Shown here: one piece after another, positions 52,906-64,000 of the stretch | Layout: each line of letters opens with the position of its first letter | How positions within the stretch are numbered: position 1 is the first letter of the stretch | Assembly (NCBI RefSeq): GCF_000340215.1 | Contig: NW_006921539.1 | Location: 3,865,118-3,929,117 of the forward strand | DNA length: 64,000 bases | Direction: 5' to 3' | Origin: Pseudocercospora fijiensis CIRAD86 | Lineage: Eukaryota; Ascomycota; Dothideomycetes; Mycosphaerellales; Mycosphaerellaceae | The notes under the pieces: model-generated | The model's database searches: none | Told to the model about the DNA's origin: nothing | The model's input: the letters and a program-made list of their open reading frames with translations, nothing else | Position numbers and translations under genes: made by a program

Positions 52906-54795
52906 GCCACCAGGTGGCGCAATGCGTAGCTAGTGATAAGATGTAAGGTTCTGTTGGTTCAGGCCTACCACGAAAGTAAATGATGAAGAAAAACGAAGTA
53001 GCCTGAGGCTTGTGTCGTCCTAAGGAAAAGTACAGTAGATCCAGGCCAGGAACAGGACTCGATCTTCAGAGGTAATATAATGAGACAAGCAGGAAAGAAC
53101 GGAAGTACTCACGTTACGTCCGTGACATACTGACTGAAGAACTTACTGCGGCGAGCCTTGTTCGCATCGTCATGCTGGCGGCGTGCAGAGCTCTGGTGGG
53201 CGGAGCAGAGGCAGAGGGACTTTCGTGCACATTAGCACCACCCTCTCGCGAGAAAGTGTGGCAAAGAATAGAATCTTTCTGTTGATCTGGAGAGCCATGT
53301 GCATGCGAGTGTGGTCAGAGCAGAAGCGATAGAATGCTGATGAATGCTTGATAATAATGCTGATGGTTGTGATGTGGTGGGAGGAGGATGTTTCGCGAGC
53401 CGCCAACAGTAGTGAGAGCTCAACAGGAACAAGATCAGCGAGCGGGGAACGTGCCGTCCGCCGCTGAGATGGACCGTGCCCGTCCCCGTCCCCGTCCCCG
53501 TCCCCGTGAGCTTGTCGTTTGCCAAGAGTCCGCTGTGTGTCCTCCGTTTCTCTTTCCCCTTTTCTTGCACATGAATTGTCCACGCTCTTTTCTCATTGAC
53601 CTGTTCGCAGTCGCACTTGCAGTCGCTTCACCTGGTCCTTCAGCTCAGCGCCATCTTACGTCTGCCATACACCCATTGCTATTCGAAGGAGGAGGCTGGC
53701 TAAGTCCAGTATTGCAAGTTGAGCCGCAGCAGCTCTGACAACCGAAGCTCTCCCGATCCGGACACAGTGCTTGGCGAGCGGGCGGCCTCGTTGGACGGGT
53801 TGAGCTCCTCTGACAGATGGCTGTCGCGTGAGGGTGGTCAGCTCTCGACGCCTGAAACGTTGCGAGGCTCGTCGCTTTTGCATTCATCCACTGCCAGAAG
53901 GCTCTGCGTTGAGATAAGTCGAACGTTGGGCAGCTGCCAGCCTGTCAGTCGTGGCAGTATTGGAAGATCCGCTCAAACGAGAGCAAACGATGGACTGACG
54001 TGACTGGCCCTGTCTCGGAATCTTTTGGTCTCCTGGCAGTCTCCTGGCTTGGGGATGCTATGATCTGTTATCCTACCATCGTGCTCCCGGCCATACAGTC
54101 TATCTGCCGTACAGCTAGAGCGATCCCAGTCGGCAGCCCTCTAGCGTTTTCTGGGAATTAGAGAGGCCGATATTTCCGGACGTAGAACTCAGAAGCGCTG
54201 TTCCAGCCTCAACTTGGGACTCGTCGTGGCATCGGCGTCGGTGAGCTCCAGCTGTACGAACACGAAAATTCGATAGACTGGCTGACTGCTCAATTGATCC
54301 GAGGGGTTTTGCTGGTTCTGAGATTGTGAAATGGTTTCTGGCATATTTACCAACCGCGGCGATGTGTGCGAGGAGGTACATTGGTCGCAATTGACGTCCA
54401 TTCTAGTCCCTGATCTGTTAAGGTGGAAGGAGAGTACATGTAGATGAGAAGATAAATGTTGCGTGTTGAGGTATTCGGATTCGTGGTCGATGGCTCGGTT
54501 CCACCTGATGCGAAAAATTGCGGCGATATCGACACATCCAGATCACAGGATTGTAAGACCCATGAGCCCAACGAAACTGAGTAGAAGACTGTGGACTGAT
54601 GCAGGAATGGAAGAGACTTGTGTTCTCGGGCAGACGTACGCGCAGACGAGCCAGAATACGTGTCAGCTTGCTGCACTGCCACGAAGTCGTCTTAGTGGTA
54701 TGATGACCAATGAACGCTGCCGACCTCGCTTGCATGTTGGGTGTAAGCTATTACCCTAGACTGACCTTGAAGGAGCAATAGGAAAGAAGGGCTCA
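52906..54795. other. Intergenic region with (CCCCGT)n minisatellite
   Basis: A hexanucleotide run of about five CCCCGT units lies at 53479-53507 and explains a repetitive Gly-Asp/Gly-Thr ORF on the minus strand. Remaining ORFs are short and overlapping. No gene is supported. Confidence 0.4.
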
Positions 54796-55620
54796 ATGAT
54801 GATGCGTCTTATTACTTACCTGAATAGACGTCGAAACATCACAATGACAGGTCATGAGCTCAAGCCGTATCCCATCGCCAATGAAGACAAGACACGAATT
54901 TTAGAAAACGATCATCACTATGGCCACTATGATATCCAAGACAACGACCTTTTTGAACCTTGCCCACCCAATCCTTCACTTTCGGAAGAGAAGCAACCTT
55001 TGACACTCCGAGCTATTCTGGCAGGCTGGGCGCTAGGAGCTGGAGTCGTATCTCGGTATCAGCGTCGACTTACACCATTCCGTATCTCGTCATGTTTATT
55101 CACCATCACAGGTCTCAAGACTGGCTTCACTAATGATGCCGGCACTGTTCTCACAACTCAAGCATGTTCCATTGATCGGCCGAGTCTTCTGACCGAAAGA
55201 GCACTGTATCATACAATCTGTCCCCAATCCAACAGCAGGGCTCAGTATCATCTTCACAGCAGCTATTCCTGCGATGTTTTAGGTCCTCTGGGTGCCTCGT
55301 CCCATCGTCTTGATGCATTGAAGCAGCAATCTCGAGCCTGATTAAGTCGGCTTTGGCGTGATCTTGCTTGTCGTCCAGCTTCTTCCATTGTTATCCGCAT
55401 GCTTTTCCGATGAGCGAAAGCAAAATGTGTATCACTGGTGTTGTTCCATTGGCTCTATGAATGCCGAGGCGGGGCTAGGATTGCCCTTGTCCGAGACTTC
55501 GAATCGTCATCGCTGCAACTGCGTGAGTAAAATTCAATTTTTTGTTATCATTTTCTTCCACGCGCTGACCGCAGGTGTTCTACGGACGCGACTTGACGCC
55601 TCCCTGCTCAAATAACATCT
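54796..55620 (+). pseudogene. Decayed OPT-family oligopeptide transporter
   Basis: The frame from the ATG at 54796 encodes a polar N terminus ending PSLSEEKQPLTLRAILAGWA, the start of TM1 of OPT proteins. An intron-like gap (GTCGTATCT to ATCACAG, 55047-55111) is followed by GLKTGFTNDAG, the conserved OPT loop. The match then moves to another frame (IQSVPNPTAGLSIIFTAAIP, about 55216-55275) and ends in TAG. Further traces include a perfect intron (GTGAGT to CTGACCGCAG, about 55523-55575). At least one frameshift and several stops mean it is not functional as read. Only the N-terminal third or so is recognisable. OPT proteins import small peptides or related metal chelates. Confidence 0.6.
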
Positions 55621-57860
55621 CTCGCACCCCGATGGCGCGCATCTTGGCCAGTGGCTGCGATACCGCGTCACCAGAATCCTCCACCTGGTACTCAGGAGTA
55701 GATGCCGCGATGCACGCAGGATAGCCGTTGAGCGAACATGGAAACACGACTTAAGTGCCACCGTAACGCACTCATTCAGATGACCGAGACGTTCAGCGGG
55801 GCTCTCGCCTTTCCGTCACTGCCATCAGCCTCCAGGCGAGCACAGAACTGGTGTTACCGCTCACTCTCCGAATGCATCCTTCACGACGAGTTCTGCGAAG
55901 CGACCACGCATAGGACGAGACACGTTTGGCTAGAGCCTTCTATGAAAAGTGTCAGCCCGGCTATAGCCAACATCGTCGTATGGCGCATATCGAAGCCTTG
56001 CATTCCAAGCTGCCTGACGAAGTGCTGGCTTGATGGCGAGGCATACATTGTGATTTTCTCAAAGATCGCATGGTTGCTCTTCCATTGACACTGGTTAGTT
56101 CAGGCACTCGTGCTACATCAATCTGGCTGATATACAACCTCTGCTGATTCATGATTGTGCAGGGCTGGAATCGGACTGAATTACGATCGCCACCGGACGT
56201 CAGATCTGCCTGAGTATGCCGAGACCTGACACCACGTTCGCGAGCATTCTCGAGCCCTGTGTGCAAGTGTGGACCTGACAATCAGTGCTCTTGCGTCAGC
56301 TACATGGCAATAGCTTGCGCGGCAATTTCCAGCCGAACGACTTGGCTGGACAGGAGGAGGCTGGCAGGAGGTGTCGTGCCGCATGTTTTATCGGACAGTC
56401 GACGTATGAAGGCATGTGGTCTCATCACAACCTAGTTTTGCAGACAGCTCAAGATCGACCGGAAGAGTTCCCCCCGCACATTGCGCGAAGAAGATGAGGC
56501 GATCGAGGGCTTCATCAAACCCTTCGGCTGCCCGTGACTGGCGTCATTCTTGTTGATGAATGGAAGTGTGCGCTGGTCGAATTGTGGCCGCCGGAATCAC
56601 CAAAAGACCTACAGTATTTGATGCTCATGGGCAGTTTTGCTCATCCAAGACCCCCGAAACACGCCCGTCTGAATGTATCACGGACATTCACGGACATTCA
56701 CGGGCATCCAGTTCTCCTCCTTGCCATACCATGGTCTGCTGTCGGTACCGAATATGAGAAGCAGCAAGACTGCGTGGCATTTCTCGAAACTGTGGAAGCT
56801 TTGGCGGCCCGACGGAAGTTTGCGCCAAACTGAACCTCAGACCTGACCACTCTCGGCCACTCCTTGATAAGTGTGTCGTAGGCGGACCATGGACTGTGTA
56901 TGCCGGATTAGTATTGCCACCGTGAAACATGCCCACATGCTGCCTCACATGAACATCCAATATTACAAAGGGGGACCCAGGCAAGAGGAACCTCCACGCT
57001 TGAGACCTCAACAACCATTGATCATTTACGCAGAACGTTTGGTCAGGCCAATTTCCGCGCCCGCTGCTGTTTGATACGATCGAGCTTTGCTGTGAAAGTT
57101 GACGTGTAGTCCTCGTAGCAAGGCCGCAGAAGTCCGTTCCACGTACTATGTTGCGCAGCTGGGTACTCCCGGTGAGCATGAAGTTGGTTGTTGCCAAGTG
57201 TTGGACCGCACGGGATGTTCGCCTTTGCTTCCTAGTCAGCCGTTCGTCGATCACTTGCAGGGTACATATGCAAGAGCTGCAAACATCCGAGAACCTAGAC
57301 TGCGCCTCAGACAATCGCATGGCCATTCGCTGCTTGCTGGAGAATTCCAGGGTCAGCGCCTTACAGTCAACTTGCCTGCAGGGACATAGCATTGTCGCTT
57401 CGGTTGAGCTTTTCCTGGACATGTTCCATGTCGAAGGCAAACCCCTCACTCTCGCGAGGACCGACGATCGACCAGTGGTTCCACATCGTGGATCGATAGA
57501 CTGTGCCTGATGATGCCGCCACAGGCCGAAACACTACACGTGCTACAGCCGAGCTACCAGACGTTGGAAGGCTGTCATGGCTTATTAGACCACGCGGGGA
57601 CCACAGTTCCAGTCGAAGCGTACCAAAGTATCACACCAAACTTCAGCTCATCCCGATTTGGACGAATGATATCTTGGTACACTACTATCGGATCAGCGAA
57701 GCTGCAGGATCTCCAGGATTGCTGTCAGTGATGTATGCTCCTTGTTCCCTCTTATTCAAGCCCGCAAGTCCGCATTCCTTGCGTGGCACCGCTCTACTGA
57801 CTAGCTATCCTTCTTCACCATTGCACGGAGGAAAGACTATTGACAACAGCCATTCAGAAC
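55621..57860. other. Gene-poor region, possible degraded coding debris
   Basis: Has ORFs of 60-250 codons on both strands that overlap and show no conserved domain. It may include the rest of the decayed OPT gene and other debris, but nothing can be assigned. Composition is normal, without the TpA excess of the transposon island. Confidence 0.35.
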
Positions 57861-59028
57861 ATGGATCAAGTCCACACACATGCACGTCGTCAGCCGACAT
57901 ACATACCCGCAGATCCTGGACGTTTTGAAGGCGGCAATGCAACAAGCTTTGCAGATGATAGAAGACGACGTCCGGAGCCGTCGTCGCCATACGAACCTTC
58001 TGCAGGCCATCAACGAAAGCATGCGCAACCACAGCAGGGAACAGCATTTGCAAACTATCAGGCCATGTCGCGTACTCTCCCTCGTCTCGACGAGCTATTC
58101 GCCTCAGAACAACTCATTGCACCTGGCAAGACAGCACCGAGTCGAGCCAGTGAGAAACAAACCGAGACCTCAAAATCACCTGGGAGCTCGATAAGAGTCG
58201 ATGGATACCCCGGAGTCTCCTCGTCGCTTGATCAGTATGCTCTGTCCCGCAAGAGCTGTCACCAGGGCTCAGATGCTTCCACACGAAACTCCTATCGCTA
58301 CGACGACCGTTACCACAAGGACCGTAGACCGACGAATCCTCCTTCGACTGGTGCATATGACCCTGTAAGACAATTGAACGGACACGCAGCATATCAGCCA
58401 CAAGCTGTCGAAAAGGACTCCGTTCGAGGGACAGATCGAGCTATCCGCGTAAACGAGCTACTCAATCACTGCGAACCCGCTCGTCGCAACACTCCCTCTC
58501 ACATCGACATTAGCCCTTTCCCAGTCAGCGAGGACCTTCCTCCCTCCGATCGCCATGACAGTCCTATCGAGGACAAGTCCTTCGCATGCAACCCCACTCC
58601 CGCGTCAGCCTTCACTCCCGCAACATATGTCTACCAAGCGGCAGCGTACGAGGGAATCCAAGACGTCCCAGGCATCGGCCCACACCACTTTTACAAGGGA
58701 GGGTTATGTATACCGACACACGTTTACGGTGAAGCCGTCAACCCCCTGTGGGGTCTGACGAGAGGCAAAGTCCCACGAAAGCGTTTGTCGGTGGCTTGCC
58801 AGACGTGCAGGGCTAAGAAGATTCGTTGTGAGCCGTCGTTTGGTGGATGTCTGCAGTGTAAAAAGGCGGAGAAGCCTTGTCGCGTGTAAATCTTTTCTCC
58901 CTTGCGCTTGGTTGGTGCGATGGTTTTTTTGATGCTGACGATGTGGTAGGGAGCCTGTGAGGAGGAGACGACTGAAACGGACGGAGTCGCCGGAGACGGA
59001 GGATGGGAGGAGGGGGTCGCCGTTGTGA
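57861..59028 (+). CDS. Zn2Cys6 binuclear cluster protein with C-terminal cluster
   Basis: Exons are 57861-58885 and 58950-59028 (367 aa), with a 64-bp intron (GTAAAT, branch GCTGAC, GGTAG). Residues 1-285 are disordered and polar. A conserved block (NPLWGLTRGKVPRKRLSVAC) leads into the zinc cluster at residues 313-340, spaced C-x2-C-x6-C-x6-C-x2-C-x6-C as in Gal4-type factors. The second exon adds a short basic tail, PVRRRRLKRTESPE and on to RRGSPL. If the intron is retained, TAA follows immediately after PCRV, giving 342 aa with the cluster complete. A C-terminal rather than N-terminal cluster, without the usual fungal middle homology region, marks an atypical subgroup. I have seen similar NPxWGLT-K-RKRL proteins in other fungi but cannot name a characterised member. 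Confidence 0.85.
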
Positions 59029-61851
59029 GAATTCTGAGGATTGGGGGGTGGGGACGGACTTGACGGAAAGAAGCGATGGTGATTGAAGGACGCTCGCGAC
59101 AGGTGTATTGTATCCAACAAGAAGTAGCATATTCTCGTGTTGGCACTACTGTATCCGCGCGACTGCGAACTAGTGCGGAGAATTTCGAAAGCCTACACGC
59201 TAGCGACGTCGCTGCTACTGAAGTCAGTCTCGTATGATTTCGATGAACAGCTCATCCATTGACGCAAGATGCAGGATTTCTGCTCTAATTCACAAAAACA
59301 GGCTTAAGTCACTACCGCGAAGCTACGAGCTACAATAGCAAGCGCTCAGACAACGTGTCGGGGCCTTCTTTTTATCGAGCAGTTCAATCGGCGTTGTACT
59401 CTGCGACCAATGAACGATATATAGATGATCCACTCCAACGACGCCAACGAGCTTGTGGTGTTACAACTGCGTACTACTCCCGGAGACTACCGACCGGCTT
59501 GCGTGTCTTGGGACCATAAAAATTTCCCGATCTCGCCGACATCAGCCGCCATCACGTCTGCCCTTGATTCTGTCGGCGATACCAGTCATTCCCCTCCCCG
59601 CTCGTGGTGGTGATGCCACTCCAGACAGAAAAGAACGCTTCACCTGGCGCAGGAGGATGCTTTCCGCCGTCAGCGAACCAAAATCTCATCTTACACGTCT
59701 TGCTCACCTTGTTTCGATCCGGGCAGACTCCATCGCTCTCGTCCACGTCCGTGAAGGTGGGAGTGTGTGCTGAGCGGCAGAAGGCGACTGGTTGTCGATT
59801 CAATGCTTCTTCGCAGTACTGTCTTCTGATGACAAAATGTCCGCACTTTTTCCTGCCGCTGGTCAGTGCTGACTCTCGTGGACCAAGTCAAAACACTCAC
59901 CACGTGATCGTGTTGCTGAAGCACATTATTGTTGACTGCTAGCCAACAAGGCGGTTGAATTTCCAGCAAAGTACAGGCTGAATTATTGTAGGACATGTTC
60001 CTCCTTGTGTGGGTTCCGAAATGGGCGTTTGCTAACTACTCGGCTCGCGCGCTCCACTGCACGTTCTGAGCCTGGTGACAGAGTATGCAAAGGCTGCGCC
60101 AAACGTGCTGCGAGGCTGACATATCGCGGCGTCTCTAGCAGAGCATGTGGGAAAGCTTCGGCAGTGCGATAATGGCCCCGAAATCGAACAGGTGTTACAA
60201 CGAATATTGTATCGTTGCCCAACTAGCATCCCTAGCACGACCAGCGGCTTTGCCAATCACAGTGGTAGCAGTTCTATCCAGAGGGAGCATGAACTCCGGT
60301 GGAAATAACAGTAGTGGAGGCAAAGCAGAAAAGCGTCGGTAGAATGTTACCTGCCTGGCTGCCTCGAGGAGGCATGTCAATACCATCCCTGTCGGTTCGC
60401 CCACCCGCTTGTGACTTTCAACGCACGCCAGCTGCAGCAATACCCGCATCCCCAAAACGCGCGATCTCTCTAGAGGAGGGAAGATTGGAGATGCAACCTT
60501 TTTTCTTTCGGAAGGAGTCCACCCCTTAAGCTTGGAGTGGGAGAAGCTGCTTTGGTCGTTCAGAAGCAAGATCAGCGCCGCCCAGCTTCGCCCGAGGGCC
60601 AAGCAAAGGAACGTAGTAAGTAGTCTGGACTCTGGACGGCCTGTACGCGGTAGATCCACGCTTTTCCGTCGCCATACCCTGCTAGACGCATGTCTCTGCG
60701 TGCGCTGGCCCGGCAGCCATGCGGCACGCGCAGTGATCTGACAAGCACGCAAGCACGTGGAGCCGACTGCCGAAATTGTGTTCTGCTTGACTGCTGAGGT
60801 ACATCGTGTTCTGTGAGCGCTGACTGTGCGGATGCTCCGGTGGGCCACTTCTTCATCGGAGCCTCGCCTCGCTATTCGAGCGGCCGTAGGCAAAGGCTCA
60901 CGGTCAAGCGTCGAGAGAGAAGCACGCCGATCCATGTCGTAATCGGCCCGTACAAGCGTCTAACGAATTGCTGTAGGTAGCAGTGCAAGGCAATGTCCCT
61001 TTACAGTTCACATGGGACTTGGTTGTTGCCAAGATATTGGGCATTCTCACCGGGCACGCTATGGCAACGTGCAGCGTGAGACGGTTGACCATTCGATGCG
61101 GAGGAGGTATGGTTTGGTAGCGTAGCCTGCTCTTGCTTCTGAGGTGAAGGGCGCGTCGCTGCGCGGGCAGATCTTGTGGTCACTCCAGCACCGCCCGACC
61201 CGCTGATTCCAGGGCGGCAGGTACTTTCGCCCTTTTCCTACACATGCCGCTTGCTTCAGCACTCGCCGCATATTCTATCGAGGACAGGTCCGGTTGGTGC
61301 AAAGTCATCGGCATGCTAGAACTACGCCCCCACGATCTCGCGGCACGATGGGGTGCGGTGCGGTGACTTGTGACGAGTCAGTGGTCACCTTACGGCCTGA
61401 GGTGCCCCAAACTCTGTCGCCCCGGCCAGACCTCGCCGGCGTTCATCGTAGCTGCCCGTCCTTGACTCCCGGCACCCGGAACCACCGGGCCGCTCGACAA
61501 GCAAGCAAGTGCCAAGGCAAGCCGTCGGGGCGCCGTGGAGCTTGTGTGACCTTTGCTGCAATCATTATCCTCCCCACTCACCACCACAAGTCGTCTCGAT
61601 TTTCCAGCTCCGAGTGTGTGCGTGTCAGTGTCACACATGTTATGCTGTCACGTGCGGGACGACCATACGGCGCACAAGACCGCGCACATCAGCTTCTTCG
61701 CTATATAAGGCCATAAGGGTGGCACGGCGATCCGTCGTCGCCAAGCTCTCCACGCCAATCGACACTCGCATGCAGGCAGCTCCTTCGCTCCTGAATCTTA
61801 TCGCCCTTTGTGAGTCCTTCTATGCATGCTTGAGAACCTGTAGTTCTAGCA
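59029..61851. other. Long intergenic region; TATA-like site near its end
   Basis: 2.8 kb without a convincing gene. A minus-strand ORF of 246 codons (60195-60935) has no domain and an Arg/Ser/Leu composition typical of a chance frame in GC-rich DNA. A TATATAA site at 61702-61708 lies about 145 bp upstream of the next ATG. Confidence 0.4.
61702..61708 (+). promoter_or_regulatory. Possible TATA box of the gene at 61852
   Basis: TATATAA in a GC-rich flank, at a plausible distance from the ATG at 61852. Predicted from sequence only. Confidence 0.35.
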
Positions 61852-62538
61852 ATGGCGCCAGTGGCCGCAAGCCTGGCGCAAAGCGAATCGAAAAAGAGGT
61901 TCTTCGACCGATTGGGTCTTGATGAGCGCAACAAACTGCATCGCCACCTGTATTCATCTATGAAGGTATGATTCCACTCGCCCGCTGGCAACCGCTGTTC
62001 GCTGAACCTGTGTGTCTAGGCAGAAGCTGTGAACAGCTGGTCAAGGATATCCGCAAAACGAGATGCGCTCATTCCACAACTAAGGCATGATCCTTCTGTG
62101 GAACCTCCCTACACCTTTGGACAAATCGACGAAGAAGCCATACACAACGAAGTCATCAGGATCTACAACGACGCTCGAAAAGACACCCGAATCATGTATG
62201 AACTTGGTCGCGACCGCGACGGCGACCATGAAGAAAACTGGATTATCAGATGGCTTCTCTGGCACGTGTTTCGTTACCGGGATGATAGGAACAGTAGTAA
62301 CACCCGACGGCGCAATGCTGATGAACCCGACGCAACCTCGGATGGAACTTCAGATGCTGCCGACATGGGCTCTACTGTCGAGGCGGCCGCCAACGTGACC
62401 CAGCAGGTCATTGCAGATGCACACAGTGACCAGTCAACGCCACAAGCCATGCGGTCACCTCCGCCCTCGACCGCCGCGAATTCTGCCTCTTCTTCCTCGC
62501 GATTCTTCGACCCAGTTCGAGACCAATTCAGGACTTGA
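61852..62538 (+). CDS. Hypothetical protein, two exons
   Basis: Exons are 61852-61965 and 62020-62538, with a 54-bp intron (GTATGA, branch GCTGAAC, GTCTAG); the protein is 210 aa. The N-terminal half is charged and probably helical: KKRFFDRLGLDERNKLHRHL, then AEAVNSWSRISAKRDALIPQ, and a segment with FGQIDEEAIHNEVIRIYNDA and NWIIRWLLWHVFRYRDD. The C-terminal 80 residues are Ser/Ala/Thr-rich and disordered. No signal peptide, membrane segment or catalytic motif is seen, and I recognise no family. The Trp-rich amphipathic block just before the tail may be an interaction surface. Continuous coding sense over the splice supports a real gene. Confidence 0.72.
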
Positions 62539-62929
62539 GGACGACTTGCGCTCTGGAACGCACTGGCAATGCGGCTCGCGGCTCATGGCTTGCACTGCAT
62601 CGTGGAGGCGGAGGCTTGAAGTTCATACGTGGTCAAGATGATCTGGAGGTTAATGGCCACTCGCCTGCGAGTCGAACAGAATCAACGCTTCGATCTCTAC
62701 TCAACGCAACAGCACGATTCGAAGCGGCCTATACTACCCGAACAGCGACCTGAAAGTCCAGCATGGCCAACACGGCCAACACGGCCAGAAACTCATGTTC
62801 GCGTTTGAGGCAACAATGCCAAGACTGTCTTGTTGGCGTGTCGTTCATCGCACATCGCACATGCTCGGACCGAGGAGGCGGTATGCGCGGAATTACGGAA
62901 TAGCTAGACCTTGGCCTTTTTGAAAGGAC
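62539..62929. other. 3' flank of the 210-aa protein gene
   Basis: Normal composition with a short direct repeat (GGCCAACACGGCCAACACGGCC, spread over 62765-62790). Nothing else was seen. Confidence 0.35.
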
Positions 62930-63745
62930 TATTCCTACGACTTAGGTTACACATCGAACCCTAACGAATTACAATCTAAACAATCGTCCTACGAAAGTTA
63001 TATCGTTAGCACTAGCTAGATCTCTTAATCTATATAATATAGATTAGATATTAAGGATATCTCTAGTAACCTAATCCGAGTTCTAGTAAGCCTTCGGAAT
63101 TTATATTAATCGTAGCCTTAACCTAAAGATATAAACTTCTTCTACATTTTCGTACTATATATATATTAGTAGATCTCTTAATACTATTATAGACCTCGCT
63201 ATATTTATCTAGTACTCGTATTTTTAGAAGACTAAATATCGACGATACTAGACTACGCTTATTATTACTCTAAGCGTAGCTATAATTTCTACTTCTATAT
63301 AAAAGAAATAGTTATTAAACTAGAAATATCTCTAGAAATTTTTAAAGATAGTACGCGTAACGCGTCTTACGCCGACTCTATACTACTTACGAAATAGGAT
63401 TATTAGTATATTATAAAAGATAGATAGGCCGAGACTTTCGCTCTATTTAAGTCTTTTATAAAGGAAGTATTAAAGTAAGGAGATACTACTATTATACGTT
63501 GTTTGTATTATATTACTAACTATTATAAGTAGACGAAATCCTTACTTATCGTCTTGTTTTTATTAGTAGATTAAGGTTTTCTTCTACTACTTTCTTTTAG
63601 AATACGACTTTTATATTAAGTACTTTCGAGGATATTACGACTACTATTCTAGATATATAGGTTCGGGCGAGAAGAAGGTAAGGTAAGATAGAGATCGACT
63701 TTAAGAACTAGAAGGCGTAACTACTAATAAATCGCTACTTAAGGC
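62930..63745. mobile_element. RIP-degraded relic, possibly a Copia fragment
   Basis: About 0.8 kb of AT- and TpA-rich sequence set sharply in GC-balanced flanks, with the same mutational signature as the main island. On the plus strand around 63330-63500 a decayed frame includes NASYADS, reminiscent of the ASYAD element of Copia RNase H, but the rest does not allow a firm match. No LTR, inverted repeat or target duplication was found. Confidence 0.45.
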
Positions 63746-64000
63746 GTAGATAGATTTGACTCACGGCAGGTACGTGCAGCTCTCAACTTACACTCAGCGT
63801 CCAGTTCCTGCCCTCACATCAATCATCGCCAAGATCTCTCACAAGATGCGGCTCCTTCCGTACGCCTATCTGCTGCAGAGTAAAAGCTTCGCCAGCTGAC
63901 GGCCACGGCCACGGCCACGCCCCGCCGTAAGCTGTACCTACCTTGTCATGTCAACGAGCGTCGAGCGATATGCAGATAAAGTTGCCGACGGCCAGAGAGG
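63746..64000. other. Window end, no feature
   Basis: Normal composition returns at about 63746. A short GGCCAC repeat lies at 63900-63917. No gene is visible before the window ends. Confidence 0.3.

Noticed and set aside
53170..53583. ORFs with Gly-Asp and Gly-Thr repeats
   Set aside because: Explained by the (CCCCGT)n minisatellite at 53479-53507.
56688..57449. 253-codon minus-strand ORF
   Set aside because: No recognisable motif, and the plus strand of the same stretch is equally open; likely a chance frame in debris.
60195..60935. 246-codon minus-strand ORF with ATG
   Set aside because: Arg/Ser/Leu-rich chance-like composition, no domain, no splice continuation; overlaps plus-strand ORFs of equal quality.

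Overview
This is a nuclear window from a filamentous ascomycete (Pezizomycotina). Short introns (51-70 bp, one of 237 bp) with GTRNGY donors and CTRAC branch points, Zn2Cys6 and C2H2 regulators and a DUF7707 surface protein all point there. A heavily RIP-mutated transposon island with otherwise GC-balanced genes suggests a Dothideomycete, perhaps Mycosphaerellales, but that placement is inference.

Layout. (1) 1-21.2 kb is a housekeeping block: a DHA2-type MFS transporter, a Cys/His and AT-hook protein, a three-exon PX-domain Ypt35 homologue, a GPI-type DUF7707 surface protein, Vps33 (three exons) divergent from histidyl-tRNA synthetase across a 212-bp promoter, a small putatively N-myristoylated protein, an unknown 191-aa protein, and valyl-tRNA synthetase. 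(2) 21.4-45.0 kb is one nested retrotransposon complex. A chromodomain Gypsy element (C, minus strand, identical-length 187-bp LTRs, TSD CTATC) was entered by a second chromodomain Gypsy (A, plus, 198-bp LTR, TSD ATACC). A was then entered by a Tad1-like LINE (16-bp TSD) and, inside its 3' LTR, by a sister Gypsy copy (B, 197-bp LTRs, TSD CTTAG). All four are rich in TpA, poor in CpA/TpG and full of TAG/TAA stops, as expected from repeat-induced point mutation, while CpG is kept. (3) 46-53 kb carries three minus-strand C2H2 zinc-finger genes, two of them clear paralogues. (4) 54.8-64 kb is gene-poor: a decayed OPT-type oligopeptide transporter, a Zn2Cys6 protein with its zinc cluster near the C terminus, a small unknown two-exon gene, and a second short RIP-degraded relic.

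How the genes relate. Ypt35 and Vps33 are both endosome/vacuole trafficking factors, and HisRS and ValRS are both translation enzymes that fungi usually encode once for cytosol and mitochondria. HisRS shows two in-frame ATGs separating a presequence from the cytosolic form. ValRS has no upstream AUG, but a stop-free, Arg-rich, presequence-like extension lies in frame before its first ATG. No operon-like or biosynthetic cluster logic is evident. Splice sites and starts below were read by eye and have no transcript support.
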